From Bursaphelenchus xylophilus (taxonomy: Eukaryota > Nematoda > Chromadorea > Rhabditida > Aphelenchoididae): a stretch of DNA of 64,000 nucleotides. The notes beneath the pieces are model-generated. The model did no database searches and was not told the DNA's origin. It worked only from the letters and a program-made list of their open reading frames with translations. Below are positions 54,660-64,000 of the stretch, one piece after another. The position numbers and the translations under genes were made by a program. Within the stretch, counting starts at the first letter, position 1. Each line of letters opens with the position of its first letter. Where the stretch lies: positions 9,920,001-9,984,000 of the forward strand of contig CAJFCV020000002.1 of the NCBI GenBank assembly GCA_904066235.2, in the 5' to 3' direction.

Positions 54660-55800
54660 GGCAATTTTTTTTCATCTTTCAAAATGACAAAACAATTTTT
54701 TATATAATCAACACTATCTACCTATCCCTATTCCATTTTTCGACTATTTTTTTTATTATTTTTACTCTATTCTTACCTAAAATTTCCAAAAAATCTCCAA
54801 CTTTTTTTTATTTCTCATTTTAAAAAATGACGATCAAAATTTTATTTCATCAACGCTATCTACCCATCCCTTTTATTTTATTTTTACCTAAAATTTCCAA
54901 AAACTCTCAAAAAATTTCTTTTTTCATTTTCAAAACGAACAAAACAATTTTTTATGTCATCAACACTATCTCCCCATCCCTTTTCCATTTTTATGACCAT
55001 TTTTTAATTTATATTTATTCTATTTTTACCCAAAATTTCACAAAAATGGCCATTTTTTCATTTTTAAAAATGAACAAAAGAATTTTTATATCATCAACAC
55101 TATCTTCCCATCCCTATTCCATTTTTACGACCATTTTTTTATTTATTTTTATTCTATTTTTACCCAAAATTTTCAAAAAATCTCAAAAAAGTTTTTTTTT
55201 ATTTTTCACTTTTCAAAATGTCAAACAATTTTTTTATATCATCAACACTATCTTCCCATCCCTATTCCATTTTTACGACTATTTTTTTTATCTATTTTTA
55301 TTCTATTTTTTACCCAAAACTTCCAAAAAATCTCAAAAAAAGTTTTTTTTTATTTTTCATTTTTAAAAATGAACAAAACAATTTTTTACGTCATCAAAAC
55401 TATCTACCCATCCCTATTCCATTTTTATGACCATTTTTTATCTATTTTTACCTAAAATTTCAAAAAAATCTCAAAAAAGTTTCTTTTTACTTTTCACTTT
55501 TCAAAATAACAAACAATTTTTTATGTCATCAACACTATCATCTACCTATCCCTTTTCCATTTTTACGACCATTTTTTATTTATTTTTATTCTATTTTTAC
55601 CCAAAATCCAAAAAATCTCAAAAAAGTTTTTTTTTATTTTTCATTTTTAAAAATGACAAAAAAATTTCACGTCATCAAAACTATATACCCATCTCTTTTC
55701 CATTTTTATGATCCTTTTTTATTTATTTTTATTCTATTTTTCCCCAAAATTTCCAAAAAATCTCAAAAAAGTTTTTTTTTATTTTTCACTTTTCACATTC
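54660..55800. repeat. Tandem array of about 110-150-bp units
   Basis: Eight units each contain CATCAACACTATCT, CCCATCCCTATTCCATTTTT, TTTATTTTTATTCTATTTTT, CCAAAAAATCTCAAAAAAG and TTTTTCATTTTTAAAAATGA. Unit starts are at about 54704, 54846, 54958, 55092, 55241, 55392, 55527 and 55673. Long open frames here are translations of the array. Confidence 0.92.
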
Positions 55801-56847
55801 CCTCGTCCCGCATACCCAACCACGACGAGAAAGGGTCCGACAAAAATAATTTTCGCATTCGAAAACCGCAGTCCAAAAAATGGAAAAATTCATTTGAAAA
55901 ATGTCTCTGCCTTCTCTGCGCCCCCTCCCCGAAACGCCCGCTCTCTCCGGGTCGGGGCGGCTGGGAAATGTGAAAAAATGGGGCGCTTTCAAAATGGGAG
56001 CGGGGCGTGCAATGGACAGGACTTTCGGGAATGCCAAAAATAAAAAAATTTCAATTTCTCGAAAAAAATTTCGCGGCCGAAAAATTTTTATTAAAAAAAA
56101 CGAAAAAGGTGAGACGGCGATGCCCGCAGGACGTTTTTAATTAACCTTGGAGGAGGGAGAGGGCGAGTTTGACTCTACCGAATGGATTCGAAAGGATTTG
56201 AAGTGGAAAAATAAAAATTTTTTTTCGAAAAACTTAAAACATTACCTAAAATAAGGTAAATTTTTATCAAAAACGACTCTTAAAGTTGTCAAAATGCTTT
56301 AATATTTAGTCTTGGCCAATATCCCGCTCTAAAATACTTGTTATTTTCCAATACACCTTGAAAAATCAAGAATAATATCAAAGACTACCAAAAATTGCCT
56401 AAAACAAGGTAAATTTTTGTCAAAAAACACTTCCAAAGCAGCTAAACCCCTTTAAAAATTAAGCATTGACAAATGCCAAGGACTAAAATTTCTGTTATCT
56501 TGCTATCTGAACGAAAAAAATCAAGAATAAATCAACAGACCACAGAAAATACCTAAAATTAGGTAATTCTTGTCGAAAACGACGTAATATCTGATAGAAC
56601 ACATCTCAATTTCATCAAAAATTCCCAATAGCAGTCTTACGACGACGAAAGAAAACGATTTTTGGCAATTTTTCGAAAAGCGACATTTTATACGATCAAA
56701 AGTTTTTTTTTTAATTTTGATGATTTATTCAAATTTGAAGCAAAAATTGTGGAAAATAAGAATGGGAATTGTATTTTCAGGGAAAAAAATGAAAATTAAA
56801 TTCATTTTTACCGGTCGATTCGGTGGTTAGCACGGAATTTTGGCAAA
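55801..56847. other. Region upstream of the dynein light chain gene
   Basis: 55800-56170 is richer in G+C and open in several frames, but no conserved protein emerges; a promoter is one explanation. 56230-56620 contains repeated CCTAAAATAAGGTAAATTTT-type segments. Confidence 0.35.
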
Positions 56848-57569
56848 ATGAGCGCCGTTGCGAAGAAAAACAGCCCAAAGATATCGCTGAAAGTGAGTAA
56901 TTCAAGTCGTATTTTGTATGAGACTTCCATTTATTTTATTGTATAAGTTTTTAGAAAAATTCGACCGATTTTTAGATAGAATTTTGAGATTTTTCGATCC
57001 GGAATTTTTTGAAAAATCCGTATTTTAAGAATAAATTTAAGGTAAAATACGCCTGATATACGTTTCATTGGTATTGCTGAAGCCTTTTTTCACTATTTCT
57101 CAAGATTTTATGAATAAAAATTTGCAAAACATACTCCAAAAATTATCGTATTTTAGCCAAAATTAGAGTAAAATACGTCAAGTGTGCCCTTTGGATCATT
57201 TTGAAATGTCGTAAAATTAATTTTAAATAGATTTTCAACAACTTTTTTATCCATTTTTCAATAATTTTACTATTTTTTCATCAAAAAATAAAAAAAAAAT
57301 TTCAGTTTTTGGACATTGACTCCGAAAAGGCTGAATTCGCTCAAAAAGTGGTCGCCCAATTCCTCGACTCCCTCGCTGACTCCAAATTCAACACCCCCGC
57401 GCTGGCCAAGGCCCTGAAACAGGCGTTCGATCAGCGTTACGGGCCGGCCTGGCATTGTGCGGTCGGAAGTTCGTTCGGCTCTTCGGTGGCTCATGAGGAA
57501 AACCACTTCATCTTTTTTCATGTCGACAATTTCGCGGTTTTGTTGTTCAAAAGTGGCAATAATGCGTAG
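56848..57569 (+). CDS. Dynein light chain, LC8 (DYNLL) type, divergent
   Basis: Exons 56848-56892 and 57306-57569 give 102 residues. The LC8 fold is recognised by FDQRYGPAWHCAVGSSFGSS, then HEENHFIFFHVDNFAVLLFK. These correspond to the family WHCIVG, FGSYVTHE and HFIYF..AILLFKSG strands that form the dimer groove binding dynein intermediate chain and many other partners. The N-terminal half is strongly diverged from DYNLL1, so this is a specialised paralog rather than the near-invariant main copy. There is a short N-terminal extension (MSAVAKKNSPKISLK). A poly(A) signal begins two bases after the stop. Confidence 0.92.
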
Positions 57570-57571
57570 AG

Positions 57572-57577
57572 AATAAA
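57572..57577 (+). promoter_or_regulatory. Poly(A) signal of the dynein light chain gene
   Basis: AATAAA starts two bases after the TAG stop, implying an extremely short 3' untranslated region. Confidence 0.75.
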
Positions 57578-58034
57578 GTTGCAAGGTTTTTTTTTGGGGG
57601 AATTTTGAAAGATTTTGAGGGATTTTTGGGGAAATTATTTTTCAGGGTTTTCGTGGTGGGACCTAAAGTTCTTTTTGTTTTTCTGTTTTTTTTCGTTTAA
57701 AACGTCCGTATCGTACCATAAACGTGTTCTTGGTCATTTTGAAAACCCTAAAGATTTTTTTGATATTGAAAATTTCGTCAAAATCAAAAAAAAAATTTTT
57801 TTTTAAATTGGTGTTTTTTTGCAAAAAATGCCAAAAAAAGTTACCTTAATCGGTTTTGAAATTACAAATACTTTCTCTACAGGCCTTTACAACTCTTTTT
57901 CAACACTTCAAACAAAAGAAATTTACAATTTTTTTCAAAAATCCTAAATCAAAAATAAATTTTTTTAGAGAAAAAACTGTTTTATATCTACAAAACCCCT
58001 CCACACATCGTATTTTACAACAACTGTTCGAATT
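57578..58034. other. Gap between convergent genes
   Basis: Contains a TTTTCGTGGTGGGACC motif at about 57648; no gene is seen. Confidence 0.4.
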
Positions 58035-58040
58035 TTTATT
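58035..58040 (-). promoter_or_regulatory. Poly(A) signal of PPIL2
   Basis: AATAAA on the minus strand lies about 35 bases after the stop. Confidence 0.65.
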
Positions 58041-58074
58041 CCTTTTTTACATTATCTTCAACAACTTTTATAAA

Positions 58075-61000
58075 TTACCAATCACTAAAATCGTAATTTT
58101 TCTTTTGTTTCTGTTTGGGTTCAGCGCCCACCAATCCAACATCTCCTATTCGTTTCAGGGCAGTTTTTACGTCTGGTCGAATGTATTTTCCAACGCCAGC
58201 TGAATGGGCTTTGGGTTTGGGGACATCGCCCGAATAGCCGGTGGATTTGTATTCGGGGACACTTTCTGGAAAAATTATGAAAAATCATGGTATAATCGAT
58301 CGAAAGTGACTGAAAAAATATTTTCCCTTCATTTTCCAGTGGTTTGCTGCTTCTGGAAGCCAAATTTCCACTTTTTCCAAAACAAAAAATTTTCGTGTCG
58401 GGACCCAAAATTTTTTAAAATATTCAGACTTAACTCTAAATTCTCGTATTTTAGTCCCTACAACCTCCAAAAACGCTAAATACGATGCCTACACCCCTTC
58501 AAAACAACCAAAAAAATTAAAAGTTCCAAAAAAATCTCGTTTTTTCCGCAAAAAAAAACAAAAAATTTCGAATTTCCAGATGACTCAAAAAAGTAAATGA
58601 CCCAAACTCCCTCCTAAAATCTCTTTGCCTCCTCACTAACCCATTACAAACTCACTTTTTTCCTTCTGAATCCCCAACGCCTCCTCTCTTTCCTTCAAAA
58701 CTTGGGCTTCCGCTTCTTCGAATGGATTTACAAACACTTCGGCTTTGATGAATACAACCGGTTCCAGCGGTGCGTCGTTCTTATCGGTTTCTACTCGCTC
58801 TATTGAGGCCAACGTTGGGAGTCCGCCCACCAATTTCCCGAATATCGTGTGTTTTCCGTCGAGATGTCGGCAAGGGCGGAAGGTGATGAAACTAAAGGGT
58901 AAAATACGTTAGTACAAATCCATTTTTCCCATAAATACACTGTTTACAACTTTTTTAAAACAAGATTTCGCTATCTGAATAAACTAGAGACCTAGAAAAT
59001 CAAAATTCACTGGGTGAAACACAATGCCAAGATTTTTTATTTTGGCGGGAAATTCAAAATCCCACCAAAAAAAAAATCAAAAAAACTTGACTAAAATTTA
59101 ATAAACAACCCCATTTTTTACTCTACAATATTTCAAACGACCCAATCTTTACTCTTGCAACACAATGCCAAGATTTTTTTGAATTTGGCGAAAAATTCAA
59201 AATTCCACAAAAAAATCGTAAAAACTCAACTAAAATTTACTCGACAACCATTTTTTACTCTACAATATTTCAAACGACCCAATCTTTACTCTTGCAACAC
59301 AATGCCAAGATTTTTTTGAATTTGGCGAAAAATTCAAAATTCCACAAAAAAATCGTAAAAACTCAACTAAAATTTACTCGACAACCATTTTTTACTCTAC
59401 AATATTTCAAACGACCCAATTTTCCCTTGCAACACAATGCCAAGCTTCTCCAAAATTGGCGGGAATTCAAAATTCAAGTAAAAAATCCTTACAATTGCGA
59501 CTGATTCGTGTCTGTCCCTCTGTTCGCCATGCTAAGAACGCCTCTTGCGTCGTGATGTAGTGAATGATGGACTTCGTCTTCGAAGGGTTTGCCCCAAACC
59601 GATTCTCCGCCTTTTCCAGTGCCGGTCGGATCTCCGCCCTGAAGCATGAAATGTTTGATCAGTCTGTGGAAGCGCGAATTGTCGTAGTAACCGTCGGCAC
59701 AGTGTCGGATGAAATTTTCACACGCTTTTGGGGCGATTTTGCAGAAAAGTTCCAGATTCAGAGGGCCATGGTTGGTTAGGAGGCGAACATAGCCGTTTTT
59801 AGTGACTCTGGAGTATCTGAAAACAGAAAAATGGTTTAAAACACCCTTAATTTCCTTGAAAATCGTTTTTATTTATATTTTCTAGCATTTTTTTCCGAGG
59901 GGAAGACTTGACGCAAAGTTCAAGTTTCGAGTCAAGTCTTACTCAAATAGATAATCCGTATTTTATCCCAGAAACTTTGTTTTCAACACTTCTAACTCCA
60001 TTCTCCGCCATTTCCCACTAAGAGAAAGACTTGACCCAAATTTCAAAATTTTGAGTCAAGTCTTCCTCTCTATCAAAAATCACCAAAATCAAATCCAAAA
60101 TCAATCTCAACTAAAACTTCAGGGGTAATTCACTTACTTAACAGTGCTTTCATCCAAAACCGCGGCCTTGTTCACCGTGATCGGCTCCATTACAGTTGAA
60201 GTTAAGCCGGCGGCCATTTTTCCTTGCGAATAATGGGCGGCATTCACTGCATCGGCGGTCACATCCTTTTTCTCCTCCTCTTTTTTGGCTTCATACTTCT
60301 GATTGAGCTTTTGGATGGCGGATTTGGCTTCGGAATTCAGCTGGAATTTACAAAATTACCTTATTTTAGGTGTAAGTTTTTTCAAAAAAAAAAAAAATTA
60401 AAACTTATACTTCTTTAAACAACATAGAAAAAGGCGTATTTTACCTTGTTGATGTAGAAGCTGGCCGACTGCATTTGTTTCTTCTCTTCGGCGATCTCTT
60501 CCAACGTGCGTGTGTCAAACTGTACATGATAAAACCGCTCGATATTAAATTTTTCGAGATCATTTGGGTTTTGAAGAGTGATAATGTCCTTTCGTTGGAA
60601 GGGAACGTCATTTAGGAGATCTTTGAGATGCGCGCGTTTCAGATTCAGTTCTTCTACGGCCTCCATGGCATACACATTACCTGTCGTCCTGATGGTGACG
60701 ATCAAAGAGGACTCGGTGAAGGTGCGGAAGGTCACTGGACATTGGTAATTGCCTAGAATTATCATAAACATCAAAAAGTACGGGTTAAATCTGTAAAAAA
60801 TTAAGATTTCTGACAATTTTCGGTCAAAAACATGTAGTTTTTACATTATTTTAGATAAAATGGATGCAAAAAAATTAATTTTTCTTATTGAATGCCTATT
60901 TAAAATTACTTTAAAATAGCCAGAAGTCATTTAGCAATCATTTGAAGCCAAGCTAAATTTGATTTTCAACTTTTCCGACCTTATTTTAGTCATCAAACAA

Positions 61001-61725
61001 ATGTTTTTTAATTAAAAAATTTCCGCAAAAAAATCAAAATGAACCACTAAAATGAACAAAGAGGTACGGCGAAACGTATTTTACCACAAATCCAACCATT
61101 TCTTCACTTCAAAATTCAAATTTTAATTTTCCCGCCAAACTTTGGCATTCCGCAACAACCCTCAAAATTTCACCCAATTGTAAAATACGCCTTCTCAAAT
61201 ATTCCAGATTCACTTACCATCACTATCCTTGCTCATATGGAGTTCTATGAGGTCTTTTGGTTCCAATTTTTTGCCATCAACCGGGTTAATCTTATGCTTT
61301 TTTAGGTAGTCCAATATCGGTTGTTTGTCAAAAATCACGCCCGACGGAGTGCATACGGGTGTCTGATAGGGAAGGAAGGTCAATGCGCAATGTGTAAAAG
61401 GTAATTTCTTGAACTGGGCCTTCTGAATTTGGGTTTCAATGGAACTTTTGTGGCCGCCAAAGGAATCCTTCCATTCTTTGGTGGTTAGGTATCTAAAATA
61501 ATATCAAAGATATGTAAAATAAGTCTTAGAATAGTATCTTCTTTTAAATTCCCCTGAAATTCCCAAAAAATTCAAAAAATCCCATCATCTTTCATCACAT
61601 TTGGTCCCACCACGAAAACCTGAACTCGTTGTAAACCGCAAAATTTCGATACTAAAAGCCATATACGGCTCAATACACTCAATAAAAACTTACAATTTAT
61701 CCTTTTGATGTTGCTTCTTGCCCAT
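58075..61725 (-). CDS. PPIL2: PPIL2-like U-box peptidyl-prolyl isomerase
   Basis: Seven exons: 61725-61694, 61492-61218, 60752-60445, 60340-60138, 59816-59493, 58891-58656 and 58265-58075, giving 522 residues (human PPIL2 has about 520). It starts MGKKQHQKDKLYLT. The U-box follows (FTHCALTFLPYQTPVCTPSG), a ubiquitin-ligase fold acting in the spliceosome. Then RTTGNVYAMEAVEELNLK, an NAAHYSQGKMAAGLTSTVM linker, and a cyclophilin domain with FHR, MLQGGD, SMANRGTDTN, SQFFITF and DGKHTIFGK. Arg55, Phe60, Gln63, Gln111, Phe113 and His126 equivalents are present; the Trp121 position is His, as PPIL2 proteins also lack Trp there. It ends YDFSDW, like the family's terminal FSSW. It starts about 180 bases after the DnaJ stop, probably in one operon. 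Confidence 0.96.
59015..59465. repeat. About 139-bp tandem repeat in a PPIL2 intron
   Basis: Two nearly perfect units (CAACACAATGCCAAGATTTT ... TTTACTCTACAATATTTCAA) start at 59157 and 59296, with diverged units at both sides. The unit includes the dispersed ACACAATGCCAAG motif with GGCG(G/A)(G/A)AAATTCAAA. Confidence 0.9.
59903..60070. repeat. Two CTTGACTCAA-type hairpins in a PPIL2 intron
   Basis: GAAGACTTGACGCAAAG facing GAGTCAAGTCTTAC, and AGAAAGACTTGACCCAAAT facing TTGAGTCAAGTCTTCCTC, repeat the hairpin of the Nudix introns. Confidence 0.7.
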
Positions 61726-61737
61726 TTTGGATCAAAT

Positions 61738-61739
61738 CT
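61738..61739 (-). promoter_or_regulatory. Putative trans-splice acceptor of PPIL2
   Basis: ATGATTTTAG on the minus strand ends 12 bases before the PPIL2 ATG. With the close upstream gene this fits an SL-type acceptor in an operon. Confidence 0.5.
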
Positions 61740-61838
61740 AAAATCATATTATACATGATAAAAATCCAAAAAATTCCGATATAAACTACTGTTAAAACAG
61801 TGACTAGAGTGTTCAAAATCAAAGACTATGGTTAAATC

Positions 61839-61844
61839 TTTATT
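61839..61844 (-). promoter_or_regulatory. Poly(A) signal of the DnaJ gene
   Basis: AATAAA on the minus strand lies 61 bases after the DnaJ stop and about 114 bases before the PPIL2 ATG, the spacing typical of nematode operons. Confidence 0.65.
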
Positions 61845-61905
61845 GTGATCCTAACAAGATTAACAATGGACAACAAGACAACTAAAAATTTGAGCTTGAC
61901 CTTGT

Positions 61906-64000
61906 TCATAAGGTGTCGGCGTTGGTTTTTCCTCGGATTAGATTGACGAACCTGCAAAATACGGGGATATTATTACTTCCAATAACAATAGACACTTCTG
62001 GCTTCATTTTAAAGTCATTTCCATAAACTTTTACCTTGTTTTAGATCGAAAAATTTCAATTTCTTTCAAAAAATACCTAAAATTCTGGGAAATTTTGAAA
62101 AAACTGTTTTTAAAATACGTCAATTATAAAATATCGTACTATTTTCTGATTAAACTCGTATATTCACCTCTGAAACACACCATCTTGTTGTTTTTTGGGC
62201 TCATCTTCCGGCTTTTCCTCTTCTTTTTTCGTTTCTTTTGCTGTTTCGGTCTCTTTTTTGGGTGCTTCCTTCTTTGGAGGTTTCTTCGGTTCCTCTCCCT
62301 TCTCAATTCGTTTCCATTCTTCGATCAGCTCGCGTTGTCGTTGTGTTAGGGTCCTAAAAATCAAAAGAATAAAAAAAAAATAGAAAAAATTTGAAAAAAT
62401 CTCTAAAAAATTTCAAAAAATACCGTAATCCCCTAAAAATACAACCCCAAATCAAAGCAAAACCCACTTCGGAACGCTAATCTTGATATTCACAAACTGA
62501 TCGCCAGTTCCGATTCCATTTAGCCGTTTAATTCCCTTGCCTTTCAGGCACAAAATTCGATGGGAGCTTGTGCCTGGGGGGATCGAAATTACCGTGTCCG
62601 ACTCAATTCCTGGGACATTAATTTGTCCGCCAAGGACAGCATCGGCCAAGCTTATTTCCACGTCCGTATGAATGTTCTCTTTTTCTCTTCTGTGGATCAA
62701 CGACGGATTCACTTGGATGTTGAGGTAGACCATTGACTAAAACAAGGTCAAAAAACGTTGAAGATTTTCCTAAAACCCGAAAAAAGAAATTCAAAATCAC
62801 TCACCTGACCCACTTGGACCCTGAGCATTTCGCCATTATCGACTCCGGCTGGAATGTAGACACCAATTTTCTTGTTTACCACCGTTTGTCCGGTGCCGGC
62901 GCACGTTTGGCAAGGGTCTTTGTTGTATTTTCCAGCGCCTTTACAGTAGTTACAAGTGTGATTCAACGTGAATCCACTGAGAGTTGAGGTCTGGAAGCCT
63001 GTTCCACTACAATATGGACAAGTGACTTTGCTTTTTCCGGGCGCACATCCATTCCCCCGGCAAAAGGCGCAAGTGTCGATGGCATTTACGTTGATACTCT
63101 TCTGCACTCCTCGAGCTGCCTCTTCAAACGAGATCTTGACCTGCACTTGTTGAGAAGCCTCAAAACCATAAGATGAGCCAGCAAAATCGCCGCCACCAAA
63201 GCCCCCACGAAAGAACTGATCGAAAATGTCCTGAGCCGATCGGGAGGACTGATAATTCCAGCCTTGTTGAGTTCCTCGTTGATCGAATCCTAAAAATATC
63301 GACGGTTCCAGTCAAAGAAAAAAATCTCCGCTTAGGATAGCCAAAAAATTCAACAACAACATCAAAAACATACCTTGTCGACCAAATCCACCACCTCCTC
63401 CGCTCCGATAAGCATCATACTCCTTACGCTTTTGTTTATCACTCAGCACCTCATAAGCCTCCGACACCTCTTGGAATTTGTTGCTAGCATCCTTTTCTTT
63501 ACAGACATCTGGATGGTACTTTTTGGCCAACTAAAAATTAAATATGGATAAAACAAATTGCCTTACCTTGAGATACGCGGCCTTCACTTCGCTCTCTTTC
63601 GCAGTAGCTTGTATGCCAAGAATCTCGTAGTAGTTCTTAGGCTTACCTCCATTCGCGAATAGACGTTTTTCTGGAAGAAAATGGGGTTAGAATGTTGCAA
63701 TTGAATAAAAGATGTATGATGTAGGAAATTTCGAAGTATCTCAGTAAGATAAACTTCAAAAAGAAAAATTCAAGAAGCATCAGAGAGAAGACATATAATA
63801 CATGCTCTTCTAAAAATTTCAACATCAAACTTTGCCTCTTCCGCAAGTAATAACACTTTACATTTCTCAGGAACATCAAGAACAATATTGTTAAATTTCT
63901 CATTGCCTTCCTAAAATACAAAAGGAAAAAGATAAAAACTTACGAGAATATTCACTATTCAACAACGTCGCGCCATTTGCCGGCCTCAAGAATCCATTTC
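61906..64000 (-). CDS. DNAJA3/Tid1-type DnaJ co-chaperone, 5' end outside window
   Basis: Exons: 64000-63944 (partial), 63670-63567, 63530-63374, 63289-62805, 62736-62468, 62353-62168 and 61951-61906. The J domain ([14 protein letters not shown] ... KKYHPDVCK, intact HPD) is followed by a Gly-rich linker with GFGRQGFDQR. The zinc-binding region has four CxxCxGxG motifs ([32 protein letters not shown]). The C-terminal substrate-binding barrel includes [19 protein letters not shown]. The tail is Lys/Glu/Pro-rich and ends [11 protein letters not shown]. The family member acts with mitochondrial Hsp70. The upstream residues here ([18 protein letters not shown]) are compatible with a presequence that continues past the edge. 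It is the first gene of the probable operon with PPIL2. Confidence 0.95.

Noticed and set aside
54827..55973. Several 70-179-codon frames rich in Phe, Ile and Ser
   Set aside because: They follow the tandem array and change frame between units.
1..64000. CRISPR arrays, rRNA genes, bacterial operons
   Set aside because: None seen. Regular repeats here are eukaryotic tandem arrays without unique spacers, and all genes are spliced.

Overview
This window is nuclear DNA of a nematode, rhabditid-like, but I cannot name the species. The evidence is a cuticle collagen with an N-terminal membrane anchor and a furin-type REKR site, a Shaw K+ channel close to nematode EGL-36/SHW proteins, introns with TTTTCAG-type acceptors, splice acceptors directly upstream of start codons (as in trans-spliced genes), and a tight two-gene minus-strand unit that looks like an operon. 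The DNA is AT-rich. Exons stand out by their G/C-ending third codon positions. Most listed open frames are shadows, or translations of repeats.

Layout. 1-16.5 kb (+): a Shaw-type voltage-gated K+ channel. Its common part is eight exons (11.6-16.5 kb); a 9-kb upstream region holds up to seven candidate alternative first exons, nearly all ending in the same phase. A tRNA-Thr(AGT) gene sits in its last intron. 16.8-18.9 kb: a tRNA-like remnant and a 1.5-kb foldback element. 19.0-23.1 kb (-): two tandem NUDT19-like Nudix hydrolase genes with identical exon sizes and one patch of near identity. 27.3-30.6 kb (+): FLVCR/SLC49 transporter. 35.0-39.7 kb (+): single-doublecortin-domain protein with a His/Ser-rich tail. 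40.9-42.6 kb (-): cuticle collagen. 43.9-44.3 kb (+): likely one-pass membrane microprotein. 44.9-46.1 kb (-): small secreted protein of unknown function. 50.3-53.3 kb (-): an acidic unknown protein that appears spliced to a mariner-type double helix-turn-helix exon. 56.8-57.6 kb (+): dynein light chain of the LC8 type. 58.1-61.7 kb (-): PPIL2 (U-box cyclophilin). 61.9 kb to the right edge (-): DNAJA3/Tid1-type DnaJ, 5' end outside the window, immediately upstream of PPIL2.

Between and inside the genes lies dense repeat DNA. The most striking part is a set of inverted-repeat elements from sequence-unrelated families (A, B, C, D below). They share termini of the form C(A/T)AGG(G/A)AAGT, make TTA or TAA duplications inside CTNAG targets (as known for Tc4/Tc5 elements), and in families B, C and D carry tRNA-like segments with recognisable pol III A and B boxes. 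One locus (48.2-50.0 kb) is a three-level nest whose empty sites can be read from sister copies in this same window. Other dispersed signals are the palindrome GCAC(N)GTGC in long arrays, GTAAAATACG, a CACGAAAAC motif, an ACACAATGCCAAG motif and a GGCGAGCTGCGCC motif, most of them intronic, plus several tandem arrays.
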